From Bacteriovoracia bacterium (GTDB lineage: Bacteria > Bdellovibrionota > Bacteriovoracia > Bacteriovoracales > Bacteriovoracaceae), in assembly GCA_030426585.1 (NCBI GenBank), contig JAUHYH010000006.1:1-32629 (forward strand): a DNA stretch of 32,629 nt, in the 5' to 3' direction. This document shows, in pieces, positions 6,644 through 13,783 of the stretch (within the stretch, counting starts at the first letter, position 1; each line of letters opens with the position of its first letter). The notes under the pieces are model-generated. The model saw only the letters and a program-made list of their open reading frames with translations, was not told where the DNA came from and searched no databases. Made by a program: the position numbers and the translations under genes.

Positions 6644-7969
6644 ATGGATTTATCTCAATATTATGACAGCTCAGATGCGATTATTGCCTGTTCTACTGGT
6701 GAACTCGAAAATACGGCTATTTCAGTAGTTAGAATCAGTGGTTCCATAGGACCAGAATCGGTCCAAACTGTACTCTCAAAAAGTGGTTCCATAGAACCAA
6801 AAGTTGCGTATGTTGTTGAAATTATTAAGGAAAATGAGGTTCTTGATGAGGCGGTTTTGACCTATTTCAAGGCCCCAAATAGCTATACGGGTGAAAACGT
6901 TTATGAATTTGCCGTTCATGGGAATCAGATCAACGTAAAAAGGCTGATTTCTCATCTTTCAGACGCTCTTAACTTAAGAAAATCAGCACCGGGAGAATTC
7001 ACTTACCGGGCGTTAAGAAATAAAAAAATCTCCCTTTCCCAGGTCGAAGGTCTTGATCAGTTGTTGAATGCTAAATCTGTTTTTGCCTTAGATTCTGGAA
7101 TGGGACTTTTAAAAGGTGAACTTCAAAAAGAATTTTTAAAATTAAAAAATTTATTCACTGACTTAAAGTCTGCTGTTGAATTGAATACTGATTTCTCAGA
7201 AGATGTTGGTGAGGAAGCTGGTAAAAAAATATTTAATGATAAATTTAATGAATTTCTTTCACATATAACGCTGTTAAATCGACGTGGTTCTATAGAACCA
7301 GAAATGCTCTTAAAGCCCTCTATTGGCTTATTTGGGCGTCCTAACGCTGGAAAAAGTACGTTGTTTAATAAGTTGTTAACTCGTGAAAGGTCTATTGTTT
7401 CTGAACAAGCCGGAACAACTCGAGATTATATTTCTGAAACTTTGATGATTAATAATAATCAATTCGAACTGATTGATACGGCCGGCTTAAGAAGTTCAAA
7501 CGACTCCATTGAAATGGAGGGAGTTAAAAGAGCTGAAGAAATTAGAAAGAATTGTTTTTATAAAATTCTTTTGATTAATAGCGAAGAAGATGAAAAAGTT
7601 GATGGCGAATATGACCTCGTGATCTACACTCACACAGATAAAAATAACCGAGTCCCTGAGGGTGATGGTTCCATAGGGGCAAATTTATTGGTTGATAATA
7701 TTTCAGAACAGATTATGGGCAGGGTTTCGAAAAAATTTGATGAACTCACGAAAAATAAGCCCTTCACTGTCCCTAGACACCGCGAAGCAATAAAAAATAT
7801 TTATGAAATGTCATGTAATTTCGAAGACTTGTGTTCTCAAACGAGCGATATTGCGGTAATTAGTTCTGAGCTTGGCTCTATTGAGGTTTATGTAAATGAA
7901 CTCCTTGGCCAAGTAAGCACAGATGATGTGTTAAAGAATATATTCAATAATTTCTGTATAGGTAAATAA
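6644..7969 (+). CDS. mnmE: tRNA modification GTPase MnmE
   Basis: GTPase that works with MnmG to place carboxymethylaminomethyl (or related) groups on U34 of certain tRNAs. The chosen start gives 441 residues; an ATG at 6611 has no ribosome site. The N-terminal folate-binding domain includes VVRISGS and the PNSYTGEN / APGEFTYRA motifs. The G domain has G1 GRPNAGKS (231-238), AGTTRD and G3 DTAG (278-281). G4 is unusual: THTD (329-332), without the lysine of NKxD. The FCIGK C-terminus with catalytic Cys438 is intact. Loops contain GSIGP, GSIEP, GSIEP and GSIGA, encoded by copies of one inverted DNA repeat. mnmG begins at the next base after the stop. Confidence 0.96.
   Translation: MDLSQYYDSSDAIIACSTGELENTAISVVRISGSIGPESVQTVLSKSGSIEPKVAYVVEIIKENEVLDEAVLTYFKAPNSYTGENVYEFAVHGNQINVKRLISHLSDALNLRKSAPGEFTYRALRNKKISLSQVEGLDQLLNAKSVFALDSGMGLLKGELQKEFLKLKNLFTDLKSAVELNTDFSEDVGEEAGKKIFNDKFNEFLSHITLLNRRGSIEPEMLLKPSIGLFGRPNAGKSTLFNKLLTRERSIVSEQAGTTRDYISETLMINNNQFELIDTAGLRSSNDSIEMEGVKRAEEIRKNCFYKILLINSEEDEKVDGEYDLVIYTHTDKNNRVPEGDGSIGANLLVDNISEQIMGRVSKKFDELTKNKPFTVPRHREAIKNIYEMSCNFEDLCSQTSDIAVISSELGSIEVYVNELLGQVSTDDVLKNIFNNFCIGK
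6739..6754. repeat. Inverted-repeat site 2 (TGGTTC-CATA-GGACCA)
   Basis: Second member of the 16-bp family TGGTYC-N4-GRACCA, inside mnmE. Here it encodes GSIGP in a loop after the VVRIS strand of the N-terminal domain. Arms differ from perfect complementarity at one base pair. Confidence 0.65.
6784..6799. repeat. Inverted-repeat site 3 (TGGTTC-CATA-GAACCA)
   Basis: Third member, inside mnmE and 45 bases after site 2 measured start to start. The 6-base arms are perfectly complementary and the centre is CATA. It encodes GSIEP. Confidence 0.65.
7285..7300. repeat. Inverted-repeat site 4, perfect palindrome
   Basis: TGGTTCTATAGAACCA is a perfect 16-bp palindrome within mnmE and the best candidate for the ideal form of the motif. 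It encodes GSIEP in the linker just before the G domain. Confidence 0.7.
7666..7681. repeat. Inverted-repeat site 5 (TGGTTC-CATA-GGGGCA)
   Basis: Fifth member, inside mnmE. The left half-site is canonical and the right half-site is GGGGCA, a variant also seen at 9963 and, on the other strand, at 11394, 19627 and 19708. It encodes GSIGA. Confidence 0.6.
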
Positions 7970-9817
7970 ATGGAATATGACTTAATTGTCATTGGCGGTG
8001 GTCACGCAGGTATTGAAGCCGTAAACATGGGTTCAAGTTTCGGATTAAAGACCGCCCTACTGACTATGCCTGGTGTAGGTATTGCTTCAGCTCCTTGTAA
8101 TCCTTGTGTTGGTGGGGTTGGTAAAGGTCAAGTTGTTCGAGAAATCGATGCACTTGGTGGCCTTATGGGAAAACTTGCTGATATGTCCGGGATTCAATAT
8201 CGAATTCTTAATGAATCAAAGGGCTTTGCCGTTCAATCAACCCGTGTTCAGATCGATAAGCAGCTTTATTCTAATAATGCAGAAAAGCTTGTTAGCTCTC
8301 TCCCCCATGTTTCAGTCATAAAAGAAAAAGTTAATAAAATTTGGAAAGAATCTGAATTGTTCCACGTGGAAACATCTGCTCGGACCTATAGAACCAAGAA
8401 AGTTATTCTCACTGTTGGAACATTTCTCAACGGAAAGCTGCACTGTGGGGATAAAACAACACTTGGTGGGCGAGAAGGTACGGAATCTTCTCTGAAAATG
8501 CAGGAATTATTCGAAGGAATCAGGGTTTTACCTCAAAGATTTAAAACGGGAACACCTGCAAGGCTTGATAGGGCGACAATTAACTACGAAAAGATGGAAA
8601 AACAGCCCTCTGATGGTAGAACTAGAAATTTTCATTACCAAAACTCCCCTTTTACCCGCCACGTGGAACAGCTAAATTGTTATTTGACCTATACGAATGA
8701 GCAAACCATGGGAATTATCAGGGATAATAAAGAAAAATCCCCAATGTTTAACGGTCAAATTCAGGGAATGGGCGCTAGATACTGTCCAAGTATTGAAGAT
8801 AAAGCCTATAGGTACCCTGATAAGAACATTCACCACGTTTTTGTAGAGCCGGAAGGTATTGATTTAGAGACTGTTTACCCCAGTGGGATCTCATCTTCGC
8901 TTCCCAAGGAGGCTCAAGAAGAGTTTATTGCCACGATTCCTGGTCTCGAGAAAGCAAAAATCATCCAATATGGTTATGCCGTCGAGTATGACGTAGTCGA
9001 TACCACTCAATTAGATAATACTTTAATGCTTAAATCGTGCCCGGGACTTTATTTTGCCGGACAAATCAATGGAACTAGCGGATATGAAGAGGCTGGGGGG
9101 CAAGGATTGGTTGCTGGTTTAAATGCAGCCCTTTCATTAAGCGGAAAAGAGCCGGTTGTTCCACGTAGAACAAATAGCTATATCGGCGTCATGATTGAGG
9201 ACCTAATTACCAATACAAGGGATGAGCCATATCGATTGTTTACTGCGAGAGCTGAAAACAGATTGTATATACGAGAAGATAATAGTTTTATTCGCATGCA
9301 CCCCTATAGGACCAACTTTGGGCTAAACCAGCCCATAGATAGGCATTTGGAGAATATGATTTCCCAATTTAAGCTCATCAACAAGCTCATAGAAAAAACA
9401 GAATTTAATAATTATTTCTACGAGGGAGAGCGATTTGGCCTTAATGAGTTTCTCGTTAGCCAAGAAAGAAAGCTGACACTTGGGGAAATATTAAAGTTAG
9501 CCTGGTTAGACCCGGTTGATGTTCTTAGCTTTGTTTTAGAAAAAGAGAAAATTTCCGTGAATTGGGATGTTCTAAATACCTGTGCAATTAGTGCAAAGTA
9601 CGAGGGATATATCGAACGAGCCAATCAGCAGTATATGAAAATGGCGAAGCTTGATACTAAAAAACTAGATCTTCCTTTGATTTTAGCTTCTGATAACGTT
9701 TCTTTTGAGTGTAAAAGAAGAATTGAGAAGATTTCACCCGAGACATTTGGTCAACTAAAGAGAATTAACGGTTTAAGGGCAGCTAGTTTAGCCGTTATTG
9801 CTAGTGGTGCTTATTAA
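7970..9817 (+). CDS. mnmG: tRNA uridine-5-carboxymethylaminomethyl synthesis enzyme MnmG
   Basis: FAD- and NADH-dependent partner of MnmE in wobble-uridine modification, also called GidA. At 615 residues it is of normal length. The dinucleotide-binding motif VIGGGHAGIEA is at residues 7-17. The family signature CNPCVGGVGKGQVVREIDAL lies around residues 43-62, followed by STRVQID. GTFLNGKLHCG and PQRFKTGTPARLD are typical, and FAGQINGTSGYEEAGGQGLVAG sits near residue 364. The C-terminal helical tRNA/MnmE-binding region is present. It starts at the base after the mnmE stop, and its stop overlaps the rsmG start by one base. Three parS-like sites (8358, 8655, 9157) lie within it. Confidence 0.97.
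   Translation: MEYDLIVIGGGHAGIEAVNMGSSFGLKTALLTMPGVGIASAPCNPCVGGVGKGQVVREIDALGGLMGKLADMSGIQYRILNESKGFAVQSTRVQIDKQLYSNNAEKLVSSLPHVSVIKEKVNKIWKESELFHVETSARTYRTKKVILTVGTFLNGKLHCGDKTTLGGREGTESSLKMQELFEGIRVLPQRFKTGTPARLDRATINYEKMEKQPSDGRTRNFHYQNSPFTRHVEQLNCYLTYTNEQTMGIIRDNKEKSPMFNGQIQGMGARYCPSIEDKAYRYPDKNIHHVFVEPEGIDLETVYPSGISSSLPKEAQEEFIATIPGLEKAKIIQYGYAVEYDVVDTTQLDNTLMLKSCPGLYFAGQINGTSGYEEAGGQGLVAGLNAALSLSGKEPVVPRRTNSYIGVMIEDLITNTRDEPYRLFTARAENRLYIREDNSFIRMHPYRTNFGLNQPIDRHLENMISQFKLINKLIEKTEFNNYFYEGERFGLNEFLVSQERKLTLGEILKLAWLDPVDVLSFVLEKEKISVNWDVLNTCAISAKYEGYIERANQQYMKMAKLDTKKLDLPLILASDNVSFECKRRIEKISPETFGQLKRINGLRAASLAVIASGAY
8358..8373. promoter_or_regulatory. parS-like site A (in mnmG)
   Basis: TGTTC-CACGTG-GAAAC has the canonical parS centre and one full arm. 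The right arm matches GAACA at three of five positions. It lies 2.1 kb before parA. Confidence 0.55.
8381..8396. repeat. Inverted-repeat site 6 (CGGACC-TATA-GAACCA)
   Basis: Member of the 16-bp family in mnmG with a full right half-site and TATA centre; the left half-site is degenerate. It starts 8 bases after parS-like site A and is read in a different codon frame (TYRTK) from the mnmE copies, so it is not a protein-level repeat. Confidence 0.5.
8655..8670. promoter_or_regulatory. parS-like site B, half conserved (in mnmG)
   Basis: The centre CACGTG and right arm GAACA match parS, but the left arm (CCCGC) does not. It could be a weak ParB site or chance. Confidence 0.35.
9157..9172. promoter_or_regulatory. 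parS site C (in mnmG)
   Basis: TGTTC-CACGTA-GAACA has both arms complete and a one-step variant of the CACGTG centre. It is close to the Bacillus consensus TGTTNCACGTGAAACA and lies 1.3 kb before parA. Confidence 0.75.
9299..9314. repeat. Inverted-repeat site 7 (CACCCC-TATA-GGACCA)
   Basis: Family member in mnmG. On the opposite strand it reads TGGTCC-TATA-GGGGTG, matching site 5 in layout. It encodes HPYRTN, another frame from the mnmE copies. Confidence 0.5.
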
Positions 9818-10443
9818 TGGATGAAAATACCTTCTGTCGGAAGTATCTCGATCTTATACAGGGGCCTTATAAGGGTATAAACCTCACCAGGATCACTGAT
9901 GTTGAAGAGTTTCGGATTAAGCAATACCAAGATTCCGTAATCCCTTTCAGAAATTTTAAGTTTGACTCTATAGGGGCAAAAATCTTTGATATTGGTTTTG
10001 GTGGGGGCTTTCCAGTTCTGCCTCTTGCTAATGAATTCCCCGAAGTATCTTTTATGGGCATTGAAACTAGAAATAAAAAAGTAAAAGTTGTTGGGGAAAT
10101 ATCTGAAGCACTGGGTTTAAAAAATACGAAGTTTATTCACGGAAGATTCGAGGAGTTTCTCTATCCTGCGGGCTCAATTGTCGTGAACAAAGCGGTGGCT
10201 ACAGTAAAAAAAGTACTTGATAATATTAGTGTCGAAAAAGATGTAACTATCTGTTTTTATAAAGGTCCAAACTTTTTTACATTAGAGGGGAAAGAGTTGG
10301 AGACAATCGAAGACAATTGGTCCATTATGGGCAAAGAGGAATACAGCCTTTCCAATGGAGACCCTAGAGTGTTTTTTATTGTGAAATCTAAAAATGTTCT
10401 ACGTAGAACAAATCAAAAAAACTTAACAAAATTAATAGGTTAA
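9817..10443 (+). CDS. rsmG: 16S rRNA 7-methylguanosine methyltransferase RsmG
   Basis: SAM-dependent methyltransferase (GidB) that makes m7G in the 530 loop of 16S rRNA. The 208-residue length is usual. The SAM-binding motif IFDIGFGGGFPVLPLA is at about residues 55-70, followed by GIETRNKKV, which is close to the family's E(S/T)xxKK motif. The N-terminus (GPYKGINLTRI) matches the family's YNLTAI region. The start ATG overlaps the mnmG stop as TAATG, implying translational coupling. Its last codons contain the best parS site and two sites of the inverted-repeat family lie inside. It sits directly before parA, the classical origin-proximal arrangement. Confidence 0.93.
   Translation: MDENTFCRKYLDLIQGPYKGINLTRITDVEEFRIKQYQDSVIPFRNFKFDSIGAKIFDIGFGGGFPVLPLANEFPEVSFMGIETRNKKVKVVGEISEALGLKNTKFIHGRFEEFLYPAGSIVVNKAVATVKKVLDNISVEKDVTICFYKGPNFFTLEGKELETIEDNWSIMGKEEYSLSNGDPRVFFIVKSKNVLRRTNQKNLTKLIG
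9963..9978. repeat. Inverted-repeat site 8 (TGACTC-TATA-GGGGCA)
   Basis: Family member in rsmG with the GGGGCA right half-site and a left half-site two bases from TGGTTC. It encodes DSIGA, just before the SAM-binding motif. Confidence 0.5.
10318..10333. repeat. Inverted-repeat site 9 (TGGTCC-ATTA-TGGGCA)
   Basis: The weakest family member, in rsmG. The left half-site is complete; the centre and first base of the right half-site deviate. It is included because of its spacing and location. Confidence 0.35.
10395..10410. promoter_or_regulatory. parS site D, perfect palindrome upstream of parA
   Basis: TGTTCTACGTAGAACA is a perfect 16-bp palindrome ending 39 bases before the parA ATG and lying within the last codons of rsmG. 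With site C it gives a local consensus TGTTCYACGTRGAACA. ParB is expected to load here and spread. Confidence 0.8.
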
Positions 10444-10449
10444 TTAAAT

Positions 10450-11268
10450 ATGGCGAAAGTAATTGCAATTGCAAATCAGAAAGGTGGTGTAGGTAAAACT
10501 ACAACGGCGATCAATTTAGCTGCATGTCTCGCTGCAGCAGAAAGAAAAACTTTAATTCTGGATCTAGATCCGCAAGGAAATGCTAGTAGTGGGCTTGGTT
10601 TAGATGGCTCTACTTTTGAAGCAGCTAACATTTATCATGCAATTATTGGTGAAGCGCCAATTGAAAAAACAATTTATTCAACCGAGCTTTCAACGCTAGA
10701 TATATGTCCTTCTGATAATAACCTTATTGGAGCCGAGATAGAGTTAGTTAGTGCTTTTGCAAGAGAGCAGAAGTTAAAGGCAGCAATAGCTCCACTTCTT
10801 AACAAGTATGAATATATCATTATCGACTGCCCACCATCTTTGGGACTTTTAACGGTAAATGCATTGAATGCTTCAACGAGTTTTATCGTTCCATTGCAAA
10901 CTGAATACTTTGCAATGGAAGGTTTAACACAACTTCTTAATACGGTTAGATTAGTGAAAGCATCTTTGAATCCTAAGATTGAGTTAGAAGGAATTCTTTT
11001 AACGATGTACGATGCACGTACAAGTCTTTCAAAACAAGTTGCAACTGAAATCCAAGAACATTTTAAAGATAAAGTTTTTAAATCGATTATCCCAAGAAAC
11101 GTTAAGCTTTCAGAGTGCCCAAGTTTCGGTAAGCCAGTCATTCTTTATGACATTAACTCTAAAGGCAGTGAGATGTATTTATCCCTCACGAAAGAGTTGC
11201 TAGTGAAACATGCAAAAAAACAAAGCACCGAACAAAAAGACATGCTTAATGAAATGGGATTAATGTAG
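10450..11268 (+). CDS. parA: Chromosome partitioning ATPase ParA (Soj)
   Basis: Walker-type ATPase that binds DNA non-specifically and drives movement of ParB-parS complexes, separating origins. At 272 residues it is a short chromosomal (type Ib-like) ParA with no N-terminal helix-turn-helix. The deviant Walker A is KGGVGKTT (11-18), with the signature lysine Lys11. The motif [14 protein letters not shown] follows at about residues 38-51, and [16 protein letters not shown] is near residue 125. The gene follows rsmG and its parS site, and precedes parB by 12 bases with an AGGAGAT ribosome site between. An antisense frame of 155 codons is a shadow. Confidence 0.97.
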   Translation: MAKVIAIANQKGGVGKTTTAINLAACLAAAERKTLILDLDPQGNASSGLGLDGSTFEAANIYHAIIGEAPIEKTIYSTELSTLDICPSDNNLIGAEIELVSAFAREQKLKAAIAPLLNKYEYIIIDCPPSLGLLTVNALNASTSFIVPLQTEYFAMEGLTQLLNTVRLVKASLNPKIELEGILLTMYDARTSLSKQVATEIQEHFKDKVFKSIIPRNVKLSECPSFGKPVILYDINSKGSEMYLSLTKELLVKHAKKQSTEQKDMLNEMGLM

Positions 11269-11280
11269 GAGATATAATAA

Positions 11281-12216
11281 ATGACGACTAAAAAATCAGT
11301 TTTAGGGAAAGGCTTAGGAGCATTACTCAATACAAGTATTGCGACACCAGCAAACATCGAAAAAGCTAAAGAAATGATGGATGCCGAGAAAAGTGCCCCG
11401 ATAGAACCAGCCGCAAAACTTCCTGAAGGTCCAAGCCTAGTCGACGTTTCAGATATTAAGGCTAATTCTAATCAGCCAAGAAGGGTCTTTAAAGACGAAG
11501 AACTTAAAGAGCTGGCTGACTCAATTAAAGAAAACGGAGTGATCCAACCTTTAATTGTTACCTTTGATGAAGAAGATAAAAAATTCGAGCTCATTGCAGG
11601 GGAGAGAAGACTAAGAGCTTCTAAGATTGCAGGTCTCTCGCGAGTTCCTGTTGTTATTAAAAGAGTAACAAAAAAAGATAAGGCCCTCATGGCTATTATT
11701 GAGAACGTTCAGCGTTCTGACCTTAACTGTGTTGAAGAAGCACTTGCGTACTTTCAATTAATGGAAGAGTTCAAGTTGACTCAAGAAGAAGTTGCGAAGA
11801 AGGTTGGGAAAACAAGATCTTCAATTGCAAATTTCCTGAGAATCTTAAAGCTTCCAAAGGAAGTTCTTATTATGCTTCAAAAAGAAGTTTTAAGCTTTGG
11901 TCATGCTAAGGTTCTTGGGTCAGTTGATAATGATAAGGCCGTTAAACTTGCTAAGTTAGCTGCTGAGGAATCTTGGTCTGTTAGAAAGCTTGAAGGTGAG
12001 TTAAAGTCTGATAGTAGTGATAGCGATAAAAAAACACCAAGCTCAAAGAGAAAGCTTGTGTTTAATGAACGCCTGGATGCTTATAAGCAGAAGCTTGAAA
12101 GAAAGACTGGTTTTCATTACAACATTAAGTCTGGAAAAAATGGTAAGGGCGAATTGGTAATCAAGTTCAACGATGAGAAGGAATTTAATCGAATCTTTGA
12201 ATTTTTAATGGACTAA
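11281..12216 (+). CDS. parB: Chromosome partitioning protein ParB (Spo0J)
   Basis: CTP-dependent clamp that loads at parS and spreads to build the partition complex. The ParA-stimulating N-terminus is KKSVLGKGLGALL, followed by a variable linker. The CTP-binding domain starts at about residue 52 (VDVSDIKANSNQPRRVF) and contains GERRLRASKIAGL (107-119), with the box II arginines. ENVQRSDLN follows, then a helix-turn-helix (about 162-188, LTQEEVAKKVGKTRSSIANFL). A C-terminal dimerisation domain ends the 311 residues. The linker DNA holds a copy of the second inverted-repeat family (11394). It lies one base before the bactofilin ATG. Confidence 0.97.
   Translation: MTTKKSVLGKGLGALLNTSIATPANIEKAKEMMDAEKSAPIEPAAKLPEGPSLVDVSDIKANSNQPRRVFKDEELKELADSIKENGVIQPLIVTFDEEDKKFELIAGERRLRASKIAGLSRVPVVIKRVTKKDKALMAIIENVQRSDLNCVEEALAYFQLMEEFKLTQEEVAKKVGKTRSSIANFLRILKLPKEVLIMLQKEVLSFGHAKVLGSVDNDKAVKLAKLAAEESWSVRKLEGELKSDSSDSDKKTPSSKRKLVFNERLDAYKQKLERKTGFHYNIKSGKNGKGELVIKFNDEKEFNRIFEFLMD
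11394..11409. repeat. Inverted-repeat site 10 (TGCCCC-GATA-GAACCA)
   Basis: Family member in the parB linker. On the minus strand it reads TGGTTC-TATC-GGGGCA, combining the canonical and variant half-sites as at 7666. It encodes SAPIEP. Confidence 0.55.
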
Positions 12217-12217
12217 A

Positions 12218-12556
12218 ATGGAAAACGTTTTAAACGAAGACCTCACGGCAGTTATAGAGAAAGGTTGTCGGTTTGAGGGTAATCTCTCTTTTCACGGTAT
12301 GGTTCGAATTGCTGGTGAGTTTACTGGATCAATTTTTTCAAATGACACACTGATCATAACAGATAGCGCCGTAATAAATGCGGATATTCAAGCAGGAGTC
12401 ATCATTATTTCTGGAACTGTAAAAGGAAACTTACAAGCGGGAGCTCGCGTTGAAATGAGACAGCCGGCCCGATTTGAAGGAACAGTTACAAGTCCGAACT
12501 TGATCGTTGAGGAAGGCGTAATCTTTCACGGCGAAACTCGCATCAAAGCTGATTAA
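12218..12556 (+). CDS. Bactofilin
   Basis: A 112-residue bactofilin (DUF583/PF04519), a polymer-forming cytoskeletal protein made of a right-handed beta-helix. The repeating short strands around Gly and hydrophobic residues (FEGNLSFHGMVRIAGEFTGSI, then VINADIQAGVIIISGTVKGNL and RFEGTVTSPNLIVEEGVIFHG) are diagnostic, and the termini are short. The gene begins one base after the parB stop, so it is probably translated with parAB. In Myxococcus, bactofilins position the ParABS machinery, and this linkage suggests a similar role here (inference). The big inverted repeat begins at its stop codon. Confidence 0.93.
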   Translation: MENVLNEDLTAVIEKGCRFEGNLSFHGMVRIAGEFTGSIFSNDTLIITDSAVINADIQAGVIIISGTVKGNLQAGARVEMRQPARFEGTVTSPNLIVEEGVIFHGETRIKAD

Positions 12557-12680
12557 ATTCGTTCAAAAATTTATTTTATAGTGCGTCGAACTTTTACTTC
12601 GAAACCTGCGGAGTATTTCACTCATACGCCTCGGTTTCTCAGCAAAATTCTCCTTCTCTAAAATATTTTTTGAACGAATT
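12556..12680. repeat. Large inverted repeat, possible structured RNA or MITE-like element
   Basis: Perfect 14-base arms, AATTCGTTCAAAAA (12556-12569) and its complement (12667-12680), close a 125-base segment. Past a small bulge they extend through TTATTTTATAG / CTCTAAAATAT to about 25 bp. Inside, GAAACC (12601-12606) can pair with GGTTTC (12633-12638), and GCG-GTAT with ATACGC. It fills the gap between the bactofilin stop and the atp promoter region. It could be a small non-coding RNA, a terminator-like structure or a miniature inverted-repeat element. It has no typical terminator T tract. Confidence 0.6.
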
Positions 12681-12727
12681 CCTTGCATCGCAAACTACTA
12701 GAAAAACAAGGTTTAATGAGGTTTTGC

Positions 12728-12756
12728 TTGACGATTATGGCTATTACGCATATTTT
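12728..12756 (+). promoter_or_regulatory. Promoter of the atp operon
   Basis: TTGACG (12728-12733) and TATTTT (12751-12756) are separated by exactly 17 bases. This places a start point near 12763, about 35 bases before the first atp ATG. It lies after the large inverted repeat, consistent with independent transcription of the ATP synthase genes. Confidence 0.6.
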
Positions 12757-12798
12757 TTGGGTTCTAATTTCTAGCGCTTTTGAAAGGGTTTCCCAAAG

Positions 12799-13242
12799 AT
12801 GGAAAAAGTTTACCAGATACTCGACCAACTCAACCTCAACTCCAGCATTTTTACCCAGTTTGCAATTGTTGTTGTTCTCTACTTAATTGCAAAATTTGTT
12901 TTCTTTAATCAGCTCAAGCACGTTATTGAGCTTCGTATTCAAAAGACATCAAAAACTGAGGACTCTGCGAATGAGCTTGTTGAGAAGTTTGAAACGTTAA
13001 AAGAAGTTTATGAGAAAAAAATCGATACAACTTATAAAGAAATTCAAGAAACAAAAAATACTGAAAAAAAATCAATCGATAGTCAGTTAGCTCAGGTTTA
13101 TAAGAAAAATGAAGAAGAAGTGAATGACTATGTTGAAAAGTCTAAGGCGGAAGTTGTATCTGAACTAAGTAAACAAAGAGATGTTGTACTTTCGAAGACT
13201 GATGAATTCGCAAACCAATTAATTGAAAAGATAAAGGCTTAA
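12799..13242 (+). CDS. atpF': ATP synthase F0 subunit b' (first b-type stalk protein)
   Basis: A 147-residue peripheral-stalk subunit of F1F0 ATP synthase. One transmembrane helix (about residues 19-38, FTQFAIVVVLYLIAKFVFF) is followed by a long charged coiled coil to the C-terminus. Order and size suggest this is the b' member of a b/b' pair, linking F0 in the membrane to F1. Subunit a and c genes, which usually precede it, are not in the window. An in-frame longer start is not evident. The next gene begins 4 bases after the stop. Confidence 0.85.
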   Translation: MEKVYQILDQLNLNSSIFTQFAIVVVLYLIAKFVFFNQLKHVIELRIQKTSKTEDSANELVEKFETLKEVYEKKIDTTYKEIQETKNTEKKSIDSQLAQVYKKNEEEVNDYVEKSKAEVVSELSKQRDVVLSKTDEFANQLIEKIKA

Positions 13243-13246
13243 AATA

Positions 13247-13783
13247 ATGAGTAAGGTAGTTATTCTTTTAAGTTCTCTTGTGGCTTCTGTTGCCTTCGCT
13301 GCTGGCGGCGGAGGGCATGGATCACCTGTTGATCTCATTCCTCCTTTTTTAAACTTTGCAGTGTTATTTGGCTTTCTTGGTTACAAGTTAACACCTGTAT
13401 TTAGAAAGCATTTCACGAGTAAGCATAAAGAAGTAAAAGAAACGGCGGAAAGAGCTCAAACTCTTAAGCACGAAGCTGAGATGAAGCTTGAGCAACAAGA
13501 AAAGAAAAATCAAACTCTTTCAAAAACAATCGAAGAAATTAAAACTCAAGCACAAAAAGAAATTGAGAAATATAAAGCTGAAAAAGCAAAAGAAAACGAA
13601 GAAAGAATTGCGAAGCTTAAGGAAGATGCTGAAAGCAAAATCGAAATGCAAAAGCATGAATATATTACTGCTTTAAATAGTGAGCTTGTAGACCTTATCG
13701 TTAGTAAGGCTAAGAGCACAGTTAAGTCTGAGGGTGGGCTTAAGAGTAATGTTGAATCGAAGCTTATGCAGGGGCTTAAGTAA
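13247..13783 (+). CDS. atpF: ATP synthase F0 subunit b
   Basis: A 178-residue b-type stalk subunit. It opens with a signal-peptide-like stretch (residues 1-19, ending SVAFAAGGGG). A hydrophobic anchor follows (about 27-45, LIPPFLNFAVLFGFLGYKL), then an uninterrupted Lys/Glu-rich coiled coil. The N-terminal extra hydrophobic segment is known from b subunits of some deltaproteobacteria-like groups. The stop and the atpH start share one base (TAATG). The Lys-rich composition generates spurious ORFs in other frames. Confidence 0.88.
   Translation: MSKVVILLSSLVASVAFAAGGGGHGSPVDLIPPFLNFAVLFGFLGYKLTPVFRKHFTSKHKEVKETAERAQTLKHEAEMKLEQQEKKNQTLSKTIEEIKTQAQKEIEKYKAEKAKENEERIAKLKEDAESKIEMQKHEYITALNSELVDLIVSKAKSTVKSEGGLKSNVESKLMQGLK

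Noticed and set aside
9865-9874. CCTTATAAGG palindrome in rsmG
   Set aside because: Short, lacks the TGGTTC/GAACCA arms, and expected by chance in AT-rich DNA.
10674-11141. 155-codon antisense frame within parA
   Set aside because: Complement of a strongly conserved ParA coding region; no independent support.
12556-12680. Assignment of the inverted repeat as 6S RNA or SRP RNA
   Set aside because: The SRP tip consensus is absent, and 6S RNA cannot be called from a closing stem alone; left as an unclassified inverted repeat.
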